Shown here piece after piece: positions 1 through 8,778 of a stretch of DNA of 64,000 nt. Every line of letters starts with the position of its first letter. Position 1 is the stretch's first letter. The position numbers and the translations under genes were made by a program. Source of the stretch: DASWTL01 sp966250385 (GTDB taxonomy: Bacteria; Bacteroidota; Bacteroidia; Sphingobacteriales; Sphingobacteriaceae); contig CBINHC010000003.1 of assembly GCA_966250385.1 (NCBI GenBank), positions 1-64,000 of the forward strand, written 5' to 3'. A model generated the notes under the pieces. That model saw nothing but the letters and a program-made list of their open reading frames with translations, had not been told where the DNA came from and did no database searches.

Positions 1-54
1 CTTGCAGCCTGCAGGGGCACAACCACCTCCTGATGAACAGCTTCCGCATCCCAT
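1..54 (-). CDS. PSP1/RicT-family protein, N-terminal fragment
   Basis: The ATG lies at 54-52 and 18 codons run off the left edge. The visible N-terminus is Cys- and Gly-rich (MGCGSCSSGGGCAPAGCK). Such a Cys-rich start is typical of the Bacteroidota PSP1-domain proteins (RicT/YaaT relatives), which commonly follow the delta-prime clamp-loader gene. It starts one base after the holB stop codon, so the two are probably co-transcribed. Only 18 residues are visible, so the family call rests on the Cys-rich start and the neighbour. Confidence 0.7.
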   Translation of the reverse strand, partial: MGCGSCSSGGGCAPAGCK

Positions 55-55
55 A

Positions 56-1198
56 TTAATCGTATATATAGTGTGTCCCCGAAGGGATCGTATTGTATTT
101 TAAAATATTAACAAATTGCAAAGATACATCTAAAAATAGAATTTTAGGGTTGGCGTTCCGTTCGACATGGAAATGCGCCTTCTCCAGCTCTGCAATCAGA
201 CCCTCGGCCTTCGCCAGACTCAGCACTTTGCTGAAATTGGTGATGAACGTCTTTTCCTGCTCCGGCAGGTTAACCAGGTCCGGAGCTCCTGAGAGGATCA
301 GCAGACTTTCCCGGAGCAGGCTGATACCATACCGCAGGAAACCTTTCTGGTTTTCGCGGCCCAGTTTGGCGGCCACTTCCGTGAACCCGATCATCTGGGT
401 TCCGTTATCACTGTAGCAGTTCCTCAGCCAGCCAGAGAACAGGGTGAAATGATCATCCGTCTCATCTTCAAGGAGGGTGAGGGCCGCCTGTATATTTCCC
501 TCGCTCAGGTAGGCCACCTGACGGGCTTTCGCGGGATCGGTGCCGCGGCCCACCAGGTATTCCGATATGTCCGCATCGGTCAGAGCCGGGATCTTGACCA
601 GTTGTGTCCGGGATAAGATCGTATTCAGAATCTGGTCGGACTGGGTTGCGACCAGGATGATCAGCGTTTTCTCCGCCGGCTCTTCCAGCGATTTCAGCAA
701 CCGGTTACCTTCATTTCCCAGGAACTCGGGCAGCCAGATAATAATGGTCTTGAATTCGGATTCGAAAGGCTTCAGCGCAAGGTTCCGGAGGATATGCAGA
801 CATTCCGCCTTGTTGATGTTCGGCTGCTTGTTCTGGGCGTCCAGGCGGGCGCGCCATTCGTCCAGGCCGAAGTAGGGGTTCTCCAGGAGGAGCTTCCGCC
901 ATTCCGGCAGGTCAGGGAGGGCGTCCTCCTTCTCGCCGCCCCTGAAAAAGGGGTACGAAAAATGAAGGTCGGGATGGATCAGCCGGTTATACTTCCGGCA
1001 CGAGGAACATTCTCCGCAACTGTCGGCTGGATTCCGGTTTTCGCAGGAAATAAACTGGGCATATGCCACAGCCAGGGCCAGGCTGCCGGACCCTTCCGGG
1101 CCAAGAAATAACTGGGCATGACTGACGCGGTTGTTCACAACGCTGTCTATCAGACGCTGCTTGACTGCCTGCTGTCCTGCTATATCACTAAACTGCAT
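56..1198 (-). CDS. holB: DNA polymerase III subunit delta' (clamp loader)
   Basis: This is the delta-prime subunit of the DnaX clamp-loader complex, which opens the beta sliding clamp during replication. At 380 aa it is near the usual length. The N-terminus has the AAA+ fold with a degenerate P-loop (GPEGSGSLAL) lacking the Walker A lysine, as expected for the non-ATPase delta' subunit. A zinc-module cluster (CGECSSC, about residue 60) follows. The arginine-finger region reads LSRTQ, the usual SRC with Thr in place of Cys. Towards the C-terminus it becomes the helical collar domain. It is followed one base later by the PSP1-family gene. A TTATTTTG element at 1204-1211 on the minus strand ends six bases before the ATG. 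Confidence 0.93.
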   Translation of the reverse strand: MQFSDIAGQQAVKQRLIDSVVNNRVSHAQLFLGPEGSGSLALAVAYAQFISCENRNPADSCGECSSCRKYNRLIHPDLHFSYPFFRGGEKEDALPDLPEWRKLLLENPYFGLDEWRARLDAQNKQPNINKAECLHILRNLALKPFESEFKTIIIWLPEFLGNEGNRLLKSLEEPAEKTLIILVATQSDQILNTILSRTQLVKIPALTDADISEYLVGRGTDPAKARQVAYLSEGNIQAALTLLEDETDDHFTLFSGWLRNCYSDNGTQMIGFTEVAAKLGRENQKGFLRYGISLLRESLLILSGAPDLVNLPEQEKTFITNFSKVLSLAKAEGLIAELEKAHFHVERNANPKILFLDVSLQFVNILKYNTIPSGTHYIYD

Positions 1199-1203
1199 GT
1201 CTG

Positions 1204-1280
1204 CAAAATAAGAAAAAACTATTTAGTAGTCACTAGTTCGCATGCGGCACACAGATATATAAGTAAAGCCAGTATCTTTA
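1204..1280. promoter_or_regulatory. divergent promoter region holB/ruvX
   Basis: The 113-bp gap between the divergent holB and ruvX genes holds two near-matches to the Bacteroidota -7 element TAnnTTTG. On the minus strand TTATTTTG (1204-1211) sits directly upstream of holB. On the plus strand TATCTTTA (1273-1280) lies 32 nt upstream of ruvX. Each has one mismatch, so this is an inference from sequence only. Confidence 0.4.
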
Positions 1281-1311
1281 CCCCGGCTAAATACACCGGA
1301 AACCGCGCAGC

Positions 1312-1731
1312 ATGGCACGAATCATGGCATTTGACTATGGAACCAAAAGGGTCGGCATCGCCGTCACGGACCCCCTGCAGATCATTGCGACGGGGCTGGA
1401 CACCATCCATCCCAAGGACATCATCAATTTCCTCCACGGCTACCTGCGTGCCGAAACGGTCGAGCGGTTTATCGTCGGAGAACCCCGGCAGATGGACGGC
1501 ACCCCCTCCCAGTCTGCACAGCATGTGAAAGGATTTATCACGCTTCTCAAACGGACTTTTCCACATATCCCGGTGGAAACCCTGGATGAGCGGTTCACCT
1601 CCAAGATGGCTTCGTCTGTGGTTGCGCAGAGCGGGTTCAAAAAATCCGACCGGAAGGATAAAGCGCGCCTGGATACCATTTCAGCGACCATCATCCTGCA
1701 GTCATACCTCGAAAAAAACAGCTTTTTATAA
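1312..1731 (+). CDS. ruvX: RuvX/YqgF, Holliday junction resolvase-like RNase H-fold protein
   Basis: This 139-aa protein has the RNase H-like fold of the YqgF/RuvX family. Members act as nucleases on branched DNA and/or in processing the pre-16S rRNA 5' end. The first strand carries the catalytic Asp (MAFDYGTKRVGIAV). A second acidic site is in VETLDERFTS, and the C-terminal Asp is in KARLDTISA. Length is normal and the ATG is the only sensible start. No other gene is tightly coupled to it: 125 bp separate it from the next gene, which has its own promoter. Confidence 0.93.
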   Translation: MARIMAFDYGTKRVGIAVTDPLQIIATGLDTIHPKDIINFLHGYLRAETVERFIVGEPRQMDGTPSQSAQHVKGFITLLKRTFPHIPVETLDERFTSKMASSVVAQSGFKKSDRKDKARLDTISATIILQSYLEKNSFL

Positions 1732-1843
1732 CGACCTCCGTGTGTTCCGACCGGCCGTTCCGCCGACCTGCATGGAGACCGGACTCAACAACCTGTTGAA
1801 AAAGAGCCCATTGAGCCGCTTCTTTCTATAAAAAATAAATCTT

Positions 1844-1851
1844 TACCTTTG
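1844..1851 (+). promoter_or_regulatory. TAnnTTTG promoter element for the O-methyltransferase
   Basis: TACCTTTG is a perfect match to the Bacteroidota -7 consensus and ends six bases before the ATG at 1857. Transcription would begin at or almost at the start codon, giving a leaderless or near-leaderless mRNA. Confidence 0.6.
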
Positions 1852-1856
1852 GCGAC

Positions 1857-2495
1857 ATGGTGTTATTTAGTGAAGAACTAAGCCAATACCTGGAACGCAA
1901 CTGTGAACCGGAGCCCGAGCTCCTGAAGCAGATCAACCGCGAAACGCACCTGAAGGTACTGAAGCCGCGCATGCTTAGCGGACATTATCAGGGGCGCGTC
2001 CTGAGCATGGTCAGCAAACTGCTTGCTCCGCGACGGATCCTGGAAATTGGCACATATACCGGTTACGCCACACTTTGTCTGGCAGAAGGATTAGTGGAGT
2101 CGGGAGAAATCCATACCATCGAGGTCAATCCTGAACTGGAAGAGATGATCCGGCGCAATTTTTCGGGGTCCCCCCTCGGAGCACGCATCCGGCTACATAC
2201 CGGGGACGCGCGGCAGATCATCCCAACCCTCGACGAGACCTGGGACCTTGTTTTCATCGATGCAGACAAGGCCGGAAACAGCACTTATTACGATCTCGTA
2301 TTTGACCGTGTCAGACCCGGCGGGCTGATCCTGGTCGACAATGTCCTGTGGAGCGGGAAGGTTCTGGAGCAGGGGAAAACCGATAAGGACACATCATTAA
2401 TTGATCAGTTTAATCAGAAGGTGGCAGCTGACCCCCGTGCGGAGAAATTGATTCTTCCGATCCGGGACGGCGTCTATGTCATCCGTAAAAATTAA
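1857..2495 (+). CDS. class I SAM-dependent O-methyltransferase
   Basis: This 212-aa protein belongs to the caffeoyl-CoA/catechol O-methyltransferase family, which transfers a methyl group from SAM to a hydroxyl group. The SAM-binding glycine motif is visible at about residue 61 (LEIGTYTGYATL). The metal-binding Asp region is VFIDADKAG, and the following block is LILVDNVLWSGKV, typical of the divalent-metal-dependent small-molecule enzymes. The natural substrate cannot be told from sequence. The next gene starts 4 nt after the stop if its second ATG is used, so the two may share a transcript. Confidence 0.88.
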   Translation: MVLFSEELSQYLERNCEPEPELLKQINRETHLKVLKPRMLSGHYQGRVLSMVSKLLAPRRILEIGTYTGYATLCLAEGLVESGEIHTIEVNPELEEMIRRNFSGSPLGARIRLHTGDARQIIPTLDETWDLVFIDADKAGNSTYYDLVFDRVRPGGLILVDNVLWSGKVLEQGKTDKDTSLIDQFNQKVAADPRAEKLILPIRDGVYVIRKN

Positions 2496-2499
2496 AGCC

Positions 2500-3204
2500 A
2501 TGAGAAAACTATTGATGTTCGCACTGATCCTGTTCGCCACCGCGGCCACAGCCCAGACCGGCACGAGCTATATCGAAAAATACAAGGACGCGGCGATTCG
2601 GGCCATGAATATGCACGGGGTTCCCGCCAGTATTATCCTGGGAGTGGCCATGCATGAATCCGGCAACGGGACCAGCAAAATCGCCCGGCACCTGAACAAC
2701 CATTTCGGCATCAAGGGAGCGAATAACAGCAGGGAGATCCGTTCGGCCTACAAGGGCTATGGTTCCGTCGAAGAGTCTTACGACGACTTCATCGGGATCC
2801 TGCAGCGCCGCAGCCAGTTCAGCTGGCTGTTCGACCATGTCGGCGTGTATGACTACCGGAGCTGGGCGCTGGCGATCCAGAAGGGCGGCTATGCCCAGAG
2901 CCGCACCTGGGCATCACAGGTCATGGCCATCATTAAGAAGTTCAAACTGTATGAATTCGACAAGCCGACCGCCCCGATGCAGCAGCAGCTCGCATCAGCG
3001 ATCCCCAGTTTGCTGATGGCTCCGGTGACCCTTCCGAAAAAGGAAGTACCTAAGCCTCAGCCCGCAGCGGCTTTCCACACAGTTAAAAAGGGGGAAACCC
3101 TGAGCGGAATAGCGAAAAAATATAAAACGACTGTAAAAGAAATTCAGCATCTTAACCGTTTGAAAGGGACTTTGCTTCATCCGGGGCAAAAACTGAAGCT
3201 TTAA
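2500..3204 (+). CDS. secreted glucosaminidase-like (GH73) protein with LysM domain
   Basis: This peptidoglycan hydrolase is predicted to cleave the glycan backbone of the cell wall. The ATG at 2500 is preferred over the one at 2476 because it begins a clean signal peptide (MRKLLMFALILFATAATAQ) and avoids overlap with the upstream gene. The GH73/FlgJ-like catalytic domain spans about residues 20-150, with the putative catalytic Glu in HESGNGTSK and the family block NNHFGIKG. A single LysM motif (HTVKKGETLSGIAKKYK) closes the protein at about 188-234. It lies 8 bp before a paralogue of the same architecture. Confidence 0.9.
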   Translation: MRKLLMFALILFATAATAQTGTSYIEKYKDAAIRAMNMHGVPASIILGVAMHESGNGTSKIARHLNNHFGIKGANNSREIRSAYKGYGSVEESYDDFIGILQRRSQFSWLFDHVGVYDYRSWALAIQKGGYAQSRTWASQVMAIIKKFKLYEFDKPTAPMQQQLASAIPSLLMAPVTLPKKEVPKPQPAAAFHTVKKGETLSGIAKKYKTTVKEIQHLNRLKGTLLHPGQKLKL

Positions 3205-3212
3205 GCACGTTA

Positions 3213-4019
3213 ATGAAAAGGGGAATTTTACTGATTATATCTTTACTGGCATTTACTTCCTGCAGCACATCCAGACACATCGGCAGCGCACCGCGGACCA
3301 CCGGACCGGTCAAAACTGCGCCGGCCAAAAAATATCCCGCGGCACTTGACTATATTGAACGTTTCCGGGACGTTGCCGTCCGGGAAATGAACAAGTACGG
3401 AATTCCCGCCAGTATCACGCTGGCCCAGGGGCTGCTGGAATCCGGCAACGGCAACAGTTCGCTGGCGCTGGAAGCAAACAATCACTTCGGCATCAAGTGC
3501 AATTCCGACTGGAAGGGCAAAACGATCTCCAAAGACGATGACGCGATCGGCGAATGTTTCCGGGTATACAACAATCCGGAGGAGTCGTATCGCGATCATT
3601 CGGAGTTCCTGCTGAGGAAAAGATACGCCGCGCTGTTCCAGCTTGACCGCAACGATTACCAGGGCTGGGCCCACGGCCTGAAAAAGGCCGGCTATGCGAC
3701 CAATCCGCGATACGCCGAACTCCTGATCAGCCTGATCGAACGGTACGACCTGCAGCAGTATGATAAGGGGGAGACCGTACTGGCCAAGGAAAGACGGGAG
3801 GAAAAGGTGCTTGCGGAAGTGGTCAGCAATATCCCCGAAGAAAAGAAGATCGCCCAGGCACAACCGCCGGTAAGTATCCGGATCTATGAGGTAAAGTCCG
3901 GCGAGACGCTCTATTCCATCGCCCGCCGGTTCGGACTGACCGCCGAGGAACTGAAGAGCCTGAACGGGCTGGAATCAGAAAAAATAAACATCGGGCAGCT
4001 TTTATTAGTTTCTAAATAA
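3213..4019 (+). CDS. glucosaminidase-like (GH73) lipoprotein with LysM domain
   Basis: This is a second cell-wall hydrolase with the same domain order as its upstream neighbour: GH73-type catalytic domain (about 45-180; Glu in LLESGNGNSS, block NNHFGIKC) and one C-terminal LysM (YEVKSGETLYSIARRFG). It differs in carrying a lipobox (LLAFTSC) near residue 17, so it should be a membrane-anchored lipoprotein while its paralogue is soluble. At 268 aa the length is normal. The two genes look like a tandem duplication that diverged in localisation, probably co-transcribed. Confidence 0.9.
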   Translation: MKRGILLIISLLAFTSCSTSRHIGSAPRTTGPVKTAPAKKYPAALDYIERFRDVAVREMNKYGIPASITLAQGLLESGNGNSSLALEANNHFGIKCNSDWKGKTISKDDDAIGECFRVYNNPEESYRDHSEFLLRKRYAALFQLDRNDYQGWAHGLKKAGYATNPRYAELLISLIERYDLQQYDKGETVLAKERREEKVLAEVVSNIPEEKKIAQAQPPVSIRIYEVKSGETLYSIARRFGLTAEELKSLNGLESEKINIGQLLLVSK

Positions 4020-4078
4020 TGTTAAGTAGTGTTAAATCCGCATAAGGGAACCGCTGTTTGCATTAGTTTTACGTCTCC

Positions 4079-4828
4079 TTGAAAAAGCTCCTCCTCTACA
4101 TTATTCTCCTGCTGGGCATCGTGCACCGTACGTACGCCCAGGACCGTCCAGTTCAGGGAATCGTCTTTGACCGTGACACCAAGCTGCGCCTGACCCGCGT
4201 TTATATCTATAATACGCGGACAGAAAAAGGCTTTTACAACAATACCAAGGGTGAATTCAACGCCACCCTGAGGACGGGAGACGTGCTGGTGGCCGCTGTC
4301 CAGGGCTACCTGGTCGATACCGTCCGCGTAGGGGACGCGAGTACCGTGCTGATCTACCTGAAACGGAATGTCGTCCAGCTGAAGGAAGTCATCATCCGGG
4401 ACAGCACCAAGAGCCCGGCGGACAGACTGAAGGAGACCCGCCAAGAATATGAGGGTGCTTACCGGCGCGGGAGTACGAAAGATCTGCTGACCCTGGGCGG
4501 CGGCAATAACCTTGGCGGCGCCGGTCTGGGTATTGATGCGCTCTACAACCTGGTGAGCCGTTCGGGCAGGAATGCCCGGGAACTGCAGCGGGTGATCGAA
4601 CGTGATTACCGCGAATCCATGATCGATTACCGGTTCAACAAGAGCTTTGTGGCCCGGGCTACCGCCCTGAAGGACACGGCGCTTACTGATTTCATGCAGC
4701 AGTACCGTCCGACCTACAATTTTATCATGGAAGCGTCGGATTACGAGCTGATGGACTATACCAAAGCGTGTCTTGAGCTGTACCGGCGAAATCCGGCTGC
4801 CAGGAGGCTTCCGCCCCTCAAACCCTAG
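4079..4828 (+). CDS. CarboxypepD_reg-like secreted protein, TTG start
   Basis: This 249-aa exported protein has a signal peptide (KKLLLYIILLLGIVHRTYAQ) and a carboxypeptidase-regulatory-like beta-sandwich domain (about 25-105). In Bacteroidota that domain occurs at the N-terminus of TonB-dependent receptors and in free-standing proteins like this one. The start is a TTG: no in-frame ATG exists between the upstream stop at 4064 and the signal peptide. The C-terminal half, with a Gly-rich patch (LGGGNNLGGAGLG), is conserved only as a hypothetical region as far as I can tell. The next gene begins 3 bp after the stop. Confidence 0.8.
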   Translation: MKKLLLYIILLLGIVHRTYAQDRPVQGIVFDRDTKLRLTRVYIYNTRTEKGFYNNTKGEFNATLRTGDVLVAAVQGYLVDTVRVGDASTVLIYLKRNVVQLKEVIIRDSTKSPADRLKETRQEYEGAYRRGSTKDLLTLGGGNNLGGAGLGIDALYNLVSRSGRNARELQRVIERDYRESMIDYRFNKSFVARATALKDTALTDFMQQYRPTYNFIMEASDYELMDYTKACLELYRRNPAARRLPPLKP

Positions 4829-4831
4829 TCG

Positions 4832-5155
4832 ATGTGGTTCAAAGTCATCCACCTGCCCCTGCTGAAAGTGAACGGAATGGCCCTGTTCCCGTTCATCCTG
4901 GTCAGGAAAGCTGCCCATAAGGCCGATCCGCTGCTGATCAACCATGAAAAGATCCACCTGGCGCAGCAGTTGGAACTGCTCATACTGCCGTTTTATATGC
5001 TGTATCTGCTCCATTACATCATCAACCTGACCCGGTACAGGGAGCATGACAAAGCATACAGAAACATCGTTTTCGAGCGGGAGGCGTACCTCATGGAGTC
5101 CCGGCAGGAGTACCTGAAAAGCCGGTCATTCTGGGCCTGGATAAATTTTTTATAG
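4832..5155 (+). CDS. small membrane-associated protein with HExxH motif
   Basis: This 107-aa protein is of unknown function. It contains the zinc-peptidase signature HEKIH (about residues 48-52) followed by AQQLELL. A hydrophobic stretch (LLILPFYMLYLLHYIINL) follows, then an acidic FEREAYLME segment that could supply the third (Glu) ligand of a gluzincin. Taken together this looks like a minimal membrane zincin, although no catalytic activity can be asserted. It lies 3 bp downstream of the CarboxypepD_reg-like gene, so it is almost certainly in the same operon. Confidence 0.75.
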   Translation: MWFKVIHLPLLKVNGMALFPFILVRKAAHKADPLLINHEKIHLAQQLELLILPFYMLYLLHYIINLTRYREHDKAYRNIVFEREAYLMESRQEYLKSRSFWAWINFL

Positions 5156-5187
5156 CACAAAAGCGCTTTTTCTCTTAATTTGGCGGC

Positions 5188-6180
5188 ATGCATAACAGAA
5201 TTCTGCCTTTGATCTTTCTGTTAGGTTTTAGCTTTTCAAGTGTTTCTGCTCAGAATAATGCTGATACCTCTGTTCTAAATAACCTTAAACAGTATCCCAG
5301 AAAAAACAGTCTGCCGGTCCGGAAACCGCTGCTGACCCTGCGCCCGGTCGAACTGGAATCGGCCGCCCTGGACGTGGAAGTGAATTACTGGCGGAGCTGG
5401 ACCGCATTCGGCATCAATATCAACCAGGCCTCTTTCAGCGATAACTGGAAAGGCGGCGGGGTCAACTCCCTGGCGCTGGGAACCACCTTCAATCATAAGG
5501 TCGATTATACCCGGGACCAGAAGAACTTTGTCTCCGAGGTGATCTTCCAGTATGGAAAACTGAAGAACAAAGGCCAGATGGAGCGGAAAACGAATGACCG
5601 CCTCTTCTGGGATAATAAGCTCGCGATCGCCCTTTCCAAGTCCTGGAACTTCTTCGGGTCCATCAACTTTGAATCGCAGTTTGACAATGGCTACACGTAT
5701 ACGGTGGTGGATAACCAGGAAAGGTCTACGCTGATCTCTCGGTTCATGTCGCCCGGATACCTGACGGAATCCATCGGGGTGGAATTCAAGCCGGACAAGT
5801 ACTTCTGGCTCCGGATCGGCACGGGAACGGCCCGTCAGACCTTCGTACTCGACACGACCCTGTACCGCACGAACGAAAAGAACTTCGGGGTCGAGCGCGG
5901 AAAAAGATTCCGGAACGAGCTTGCATTTCAGGTGGTGACCAGCATTGACCGGGACATCGCCAGGAATATCCGTCTTGCAGGCCGGTACTCGCTGTTCGCG
6001 AACTATGAGCAGCTGAACGCCATCGACCACCGGCTGGACATCACCCTGACGGCGCGGGTCAACCGCCTGGTCAACGTTTCCCTGATCGGCGTCGCCCTGT
6101 ATGACCGGGATACCGACATAAAAATACAGGCCAGCCAGGCGCTGGCGCTCGGGCTGACCTATAAATTTCCGTTCCGTTAG
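5188..6180 (+). CDS. DUF3078 family protein, exported
   Basis: The protein is 330 aa with a signal peptide ending at about ...SSVSAQ. The rest is rich in alternating aromatic/polar strands (NYWRSWTAFGININQASFSDNW and similar), as in outer-membrane beta-barrel-like DUF3078 proteins of Bacteroidota. Function is unknown. An element TTAATTTG (5175-5182, one mismatch to TAnnTTTG) ends six bases before the ATG. The 3' end overlaps the stop of the convergent DUF5916 gene (6177-6180), with no room for a terminator. Confidence 0.85.
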   Translation: MHNRILPLIFLLGFSFSSVSAQNNADTSVLNNLKQYPRKNSLPVRKPLLTLRPVELESAALDVEVNYWRSWTAFGININQASFSDNWKGGGVNSLALGTTFNHKVDYTRDQKNFVSEVIFQYGKLKNKGQMERKTNDRLFWDNKLAIALSKSWNFFGSINFESQFDNGYTYTVVDNQERSTLISRFMSPGYLTESIGVEFKPDKYFWLRIGTGTARQTFVLDTTLYRTNEKNFGVERGKRFRNELAFQVVTSIDRDIARNIRLAGRYSLFANYEQLNAIDHRLDITLTARVNRLVNVSLIGVALYDRDTDIKIQASQALALGLTYKFPFR

Positions 6181-8612
6181 AAACCACCCGTTTTAGGCTG
6201 CTTCTTCTTCAGCTGCAGGTAGTCCAGGTAGTAGAGAAGTTTCACGGAAACATTGTTGTTCTGCGGCGCCTCCAGGATCGAGTTCAGGTTGCGGCCATAG
6301 TTTTTCAGCAGGGTGTTCCCTGAAAGGGCGGACTCATCCTTCCAGGCAACGCTCAGCTCACTGCCCGGAGAAAACTGCCATGTATACACCATATCCACAT
6401 TGAATATATTGTAATTCTGGTTCACGTTCCTGGAGTAGTCCGGGTTGGCGGTCAGTTTCCCGTCGGCGCCGAGCGTATAGAAATCCAGATTCTTCCGGTC
6501 CGACCAGTAGTGCCGTGTACGCAGGGTCAGCCCCATGGTCGGGGTGAAGGTATACTTTCCGCTGACGACAGACTCGACCGTACGGCGGTCATACCGCGAG
6601 AAGATGGTGGCGCCGTTCTGCGAATCCACCCAGCCCACATAATTGAACCGGGGATCCGAAAGGATGTCCATACTCAGCGAGAACTTGTCGGAGAACCGGT
6701 AGGTATGCCAGAAGTTCAGCAGGATCCCGGACCCGTCCATCAGGTAGTTCTTCCTGGAAGCGGCCATGGCGCCTGCAGTGTAGCGTTTCGCACTGTTCGT
6801 ATTAATGTTTACGTTATATCCCAGCGTGGCGGGAGCCCGGAACACCTGCCCCTCGCTCCTCGGTTCATAAAAATCATTCCTTTCCGGCTGCCAGTCGAGA
6901 TTCACGTTCATCGTCCAGAAGTTCTTGAACTGGACCCATGCGCCCGGATAGATGCCGAACAGCTGGTAGTCCGCGGGCCTGAAACGTTGTGAATAGGAAA
7001 AGTTCATCCACGTCTCCAGCTGGTTGTACCACCTGGCGGGCTTGTACACATTGTACCCGAACCGAAGCTGATGGTCGAAGAAATTGTTATTGGTGAAATA
7101 CCCCATATCGCTCGGGTTGAACCGGTCGTCCGCCAGGGTCTGACGGTAGCTCCAGATGAAGCTTCCGCTCTGCTTTCCGAACGACAGGGAGTAATTCATG
7201 CCGGTCTCCCCGCCCAGGCCGGGCGCCCGGGCCGTCAGGTGGCTCAGTTTGGCGTCGCCGCTCACGAAATACCGGTTCTTCTTGTCGTTCAGCTGGAACA
7301 GGAACGCCGAGACGTTCGCATCGTACGCCGATCCCTGGCGAAGCACATTCGTGTTCAGAAAGGTGACCGATGAGTTGTTCTTCAGGCTCTGGTCCAGGAC
7401 CAGGATATTATAGTTGGTCAGCGGCTGGTTTTCGATCTCCCGTTCATTGCCCGCCTGATCACGCACCAGGGCGGTCATTCGTTTCGTTACGGCGTTGAAA
7501 AAGCCTACGCCAAGGCCGTTCGAGGTCCGGCCGGAGACCTTGGTCGCATTGATGAGCTTACCTTCCGACGCGCTTTTATAAATCACCTCATCCTGATCGA
7601 GTTCTCCGCTGATATCCCGGATATAGGCCGGGTAAGAGCCGATCCGGCGGGAATAGAACAGGTCTCCCTTGTTGAACAGTTCCGTTCCTTCGGTAAAGAA
7701 CTGACGGTTTTCATTGAACCTGACCTCGAACGGCGTCAGATTCAGCACCTGGTTATCGGACTGTACCTGTCCGAAATCGGGCACCAGGGTCATGTCAAGG
7801 GTGAACGCATCATTGATCCCGTATTTAAGGTCCATTCCGCCGTTGAACGAGTTCGTGATCTTCTTCTGGTAGGAATTCACATAGCTGGAGACATAAGGTG
7901 AAAAAGAGAGCCGCGGCGGCGCCTGGATATTTTCCAGGTTCGTCAGCAAGCCGCCCTGGTTGATAAAGCCGCTCACCTTCGGGTCCACGTTGTTCCAGAA
8001 GGTCTGCTGGTTCGCCTTCAGGCGCTTGCGGACGAAGTTGATTCCCCAGGTCTGAACGGGCTGTGATGAGAAGCGCAGTGCCGAATAGGGAATCTTGAAC
8101 TCTGCGGTCCAGCCCTTGTCGTCGATCTTCACCTGACTGTACCAGACGGCGTTCCAGTTGCCGTCCTCATTACCGGTCTGCGAGTATTTGGCATCGAACT
8201 GCGAACCGGCCGCCGTTACAAAAAAGCCGTTTCCGTTCATCTTGTCGTTATAGGTATCAAATACCACCCCGAAGAAGTCCGCGTTACCGACCTGGTCGCG
8301 GGGTACGACCTGGCGGGCGATACTGTCCGCACTCAGATCGTTCATCCGGGCGGCCACGTAAATGGCCTCGTCATCGTACAGCACCCGCACCTCGGTTTTC
8401 TGTCCGGGCTTCTCGACCCGGCCGGGAACGGGCCGGAGCTCAAAGAAATCCGTCGTCATTTCCGCGGACTGCCATGCGTGGTCGTCCAGCACACCATCGA
8501 TCCGGATCGCCTGATCCGTACGGACGGCCTTAAGTTTCCGTACATTGGTTTGGGAAAATGCCTGCATCCCCAGGCAGCAGAGGGATATCGCAAGCAGAAA
8601 ACGTCGGTTCAT
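6177..8612 (-). CDS. DUF5916 protein with CBM9-like N-terminal domain
   Basis: This 811-aa exported protein has a signal peptide (MNRRFLLAISLCCLGMQAFSQ). A family-9 carbohydrate-binding-like domain covers about 30-230, starting at the typical IRIDGVLDDHAWQSA motif. The long remainder (about 235-811) matches the DUF5916 pattern, rich in beta-strand segments with aromatic ends, and is probably an outer-membrane barrel. Such proteins are common in Bacteroidota; the substrate is unknown. It ends in a 4-bp convergent overlap with the DUF3078 gene. The 166 bp upstream separate it from the divergent ffh. Confidence 0.88.
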   Translation of the reverse strand: MNRRFLLAISLCCLGMQAFSQTNVRKLKAVRTDQAIRIDGVLDDHAWQSAEMTTDFFELRPVPGRVEKPGQKTEVRVLYDDEAIYVAARMNDLSADSIARQVVPRDQVGNADFFGVVFDTYNDKMNGNGFFVTAAGSQFDAKYSQTGNEDGNWNAVWYSQVKIDDKGWTAEFKIPYSALRFSSQPVQTWGINFVRKRLKANQQTFWNNVDPKVSGFINQGGLLTNLENIQAPPRLSFSPYVSSYVNSYQKKITNSFNGGMDLKYGINDAFTLDMTLVPDFGQVQSDNQVLNLTPFEVRFNENRQFFTEGTELFNKGDLFYSRRIGSYPAYIRDISGELDQDEVIYKSASEGKLINATKVSGRTSNGLGVGFFNAVTKRMTALVRDQAGNEREIENQPLTNYNILVLDQSLKNNSSVTFLNTNVLRQGSAYDANVSAFLFQLNDKKNRYFVSGDAKLSHLTARAPGLGGETGMNYSLSFGKQSGSFIWSYRQTLADDRFNPSDMGYFTNNNFFDHQLRFGYNVYKPARWYNQLETWMNFSYSQRFRPADYQLFGIYPGAWVQFKNFWTMNVNLDWQPERNDFYEPRSEGQVFRAPATLGYNVNINTNSAKRYTAGAMAASRKNYLMDGSGILLNFWHTYRFSDKFSLSMDILSDPRFNYVGWVDSQNGATIFSRYDRRTVESVVSGKYTFTPTMGLTLRTRHYWSDRKNLDFYTLGADGKLTANPDYSRNVNQNYNIFNVDMVYTWQFSPGSELSVAWKDESALSGNTLLKNYGRNLNSILEAPQNNNVSVKLLYYLDYLQLKKKQPKTGGF

Positions 8613-8736
8613 AAAGGGTCACTTTTGACTAAGACGCAGATGGGGAGGGGCTCGTTACACGGATCGGAAAGTATTTACCTGGATAATCAGCCAAACGGGA
8701 TGTGCAAACTTTAACTCCTGATTACCTGATAAATCT

Positions 8737-8744
8737 TAAATTTG
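8737..8744 (+). promoter_or_regulatory. TAnnTTTG promoter element for ffh
   Basis: TAAATTTG matches the Bacteroidota -7 consensus exactly and would give a leader of about 30 nt before the ffh ATG at 8779. It is in the 166-bp divergent gap with the DUF5916 gene, for which no clear promoter is visible. Confidence 0.55.
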
Positions 8745-8778
8745 CAAACTCTTTATAGAGATAAGCATTTAAAATAAC

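Noticed and set aside
56..1198. HolB as an active ATPase subunit (DnaX-like)
   Set aside because: The P-loop has no Walker A lysine and the length and helical end match delta', not gamma/tau.
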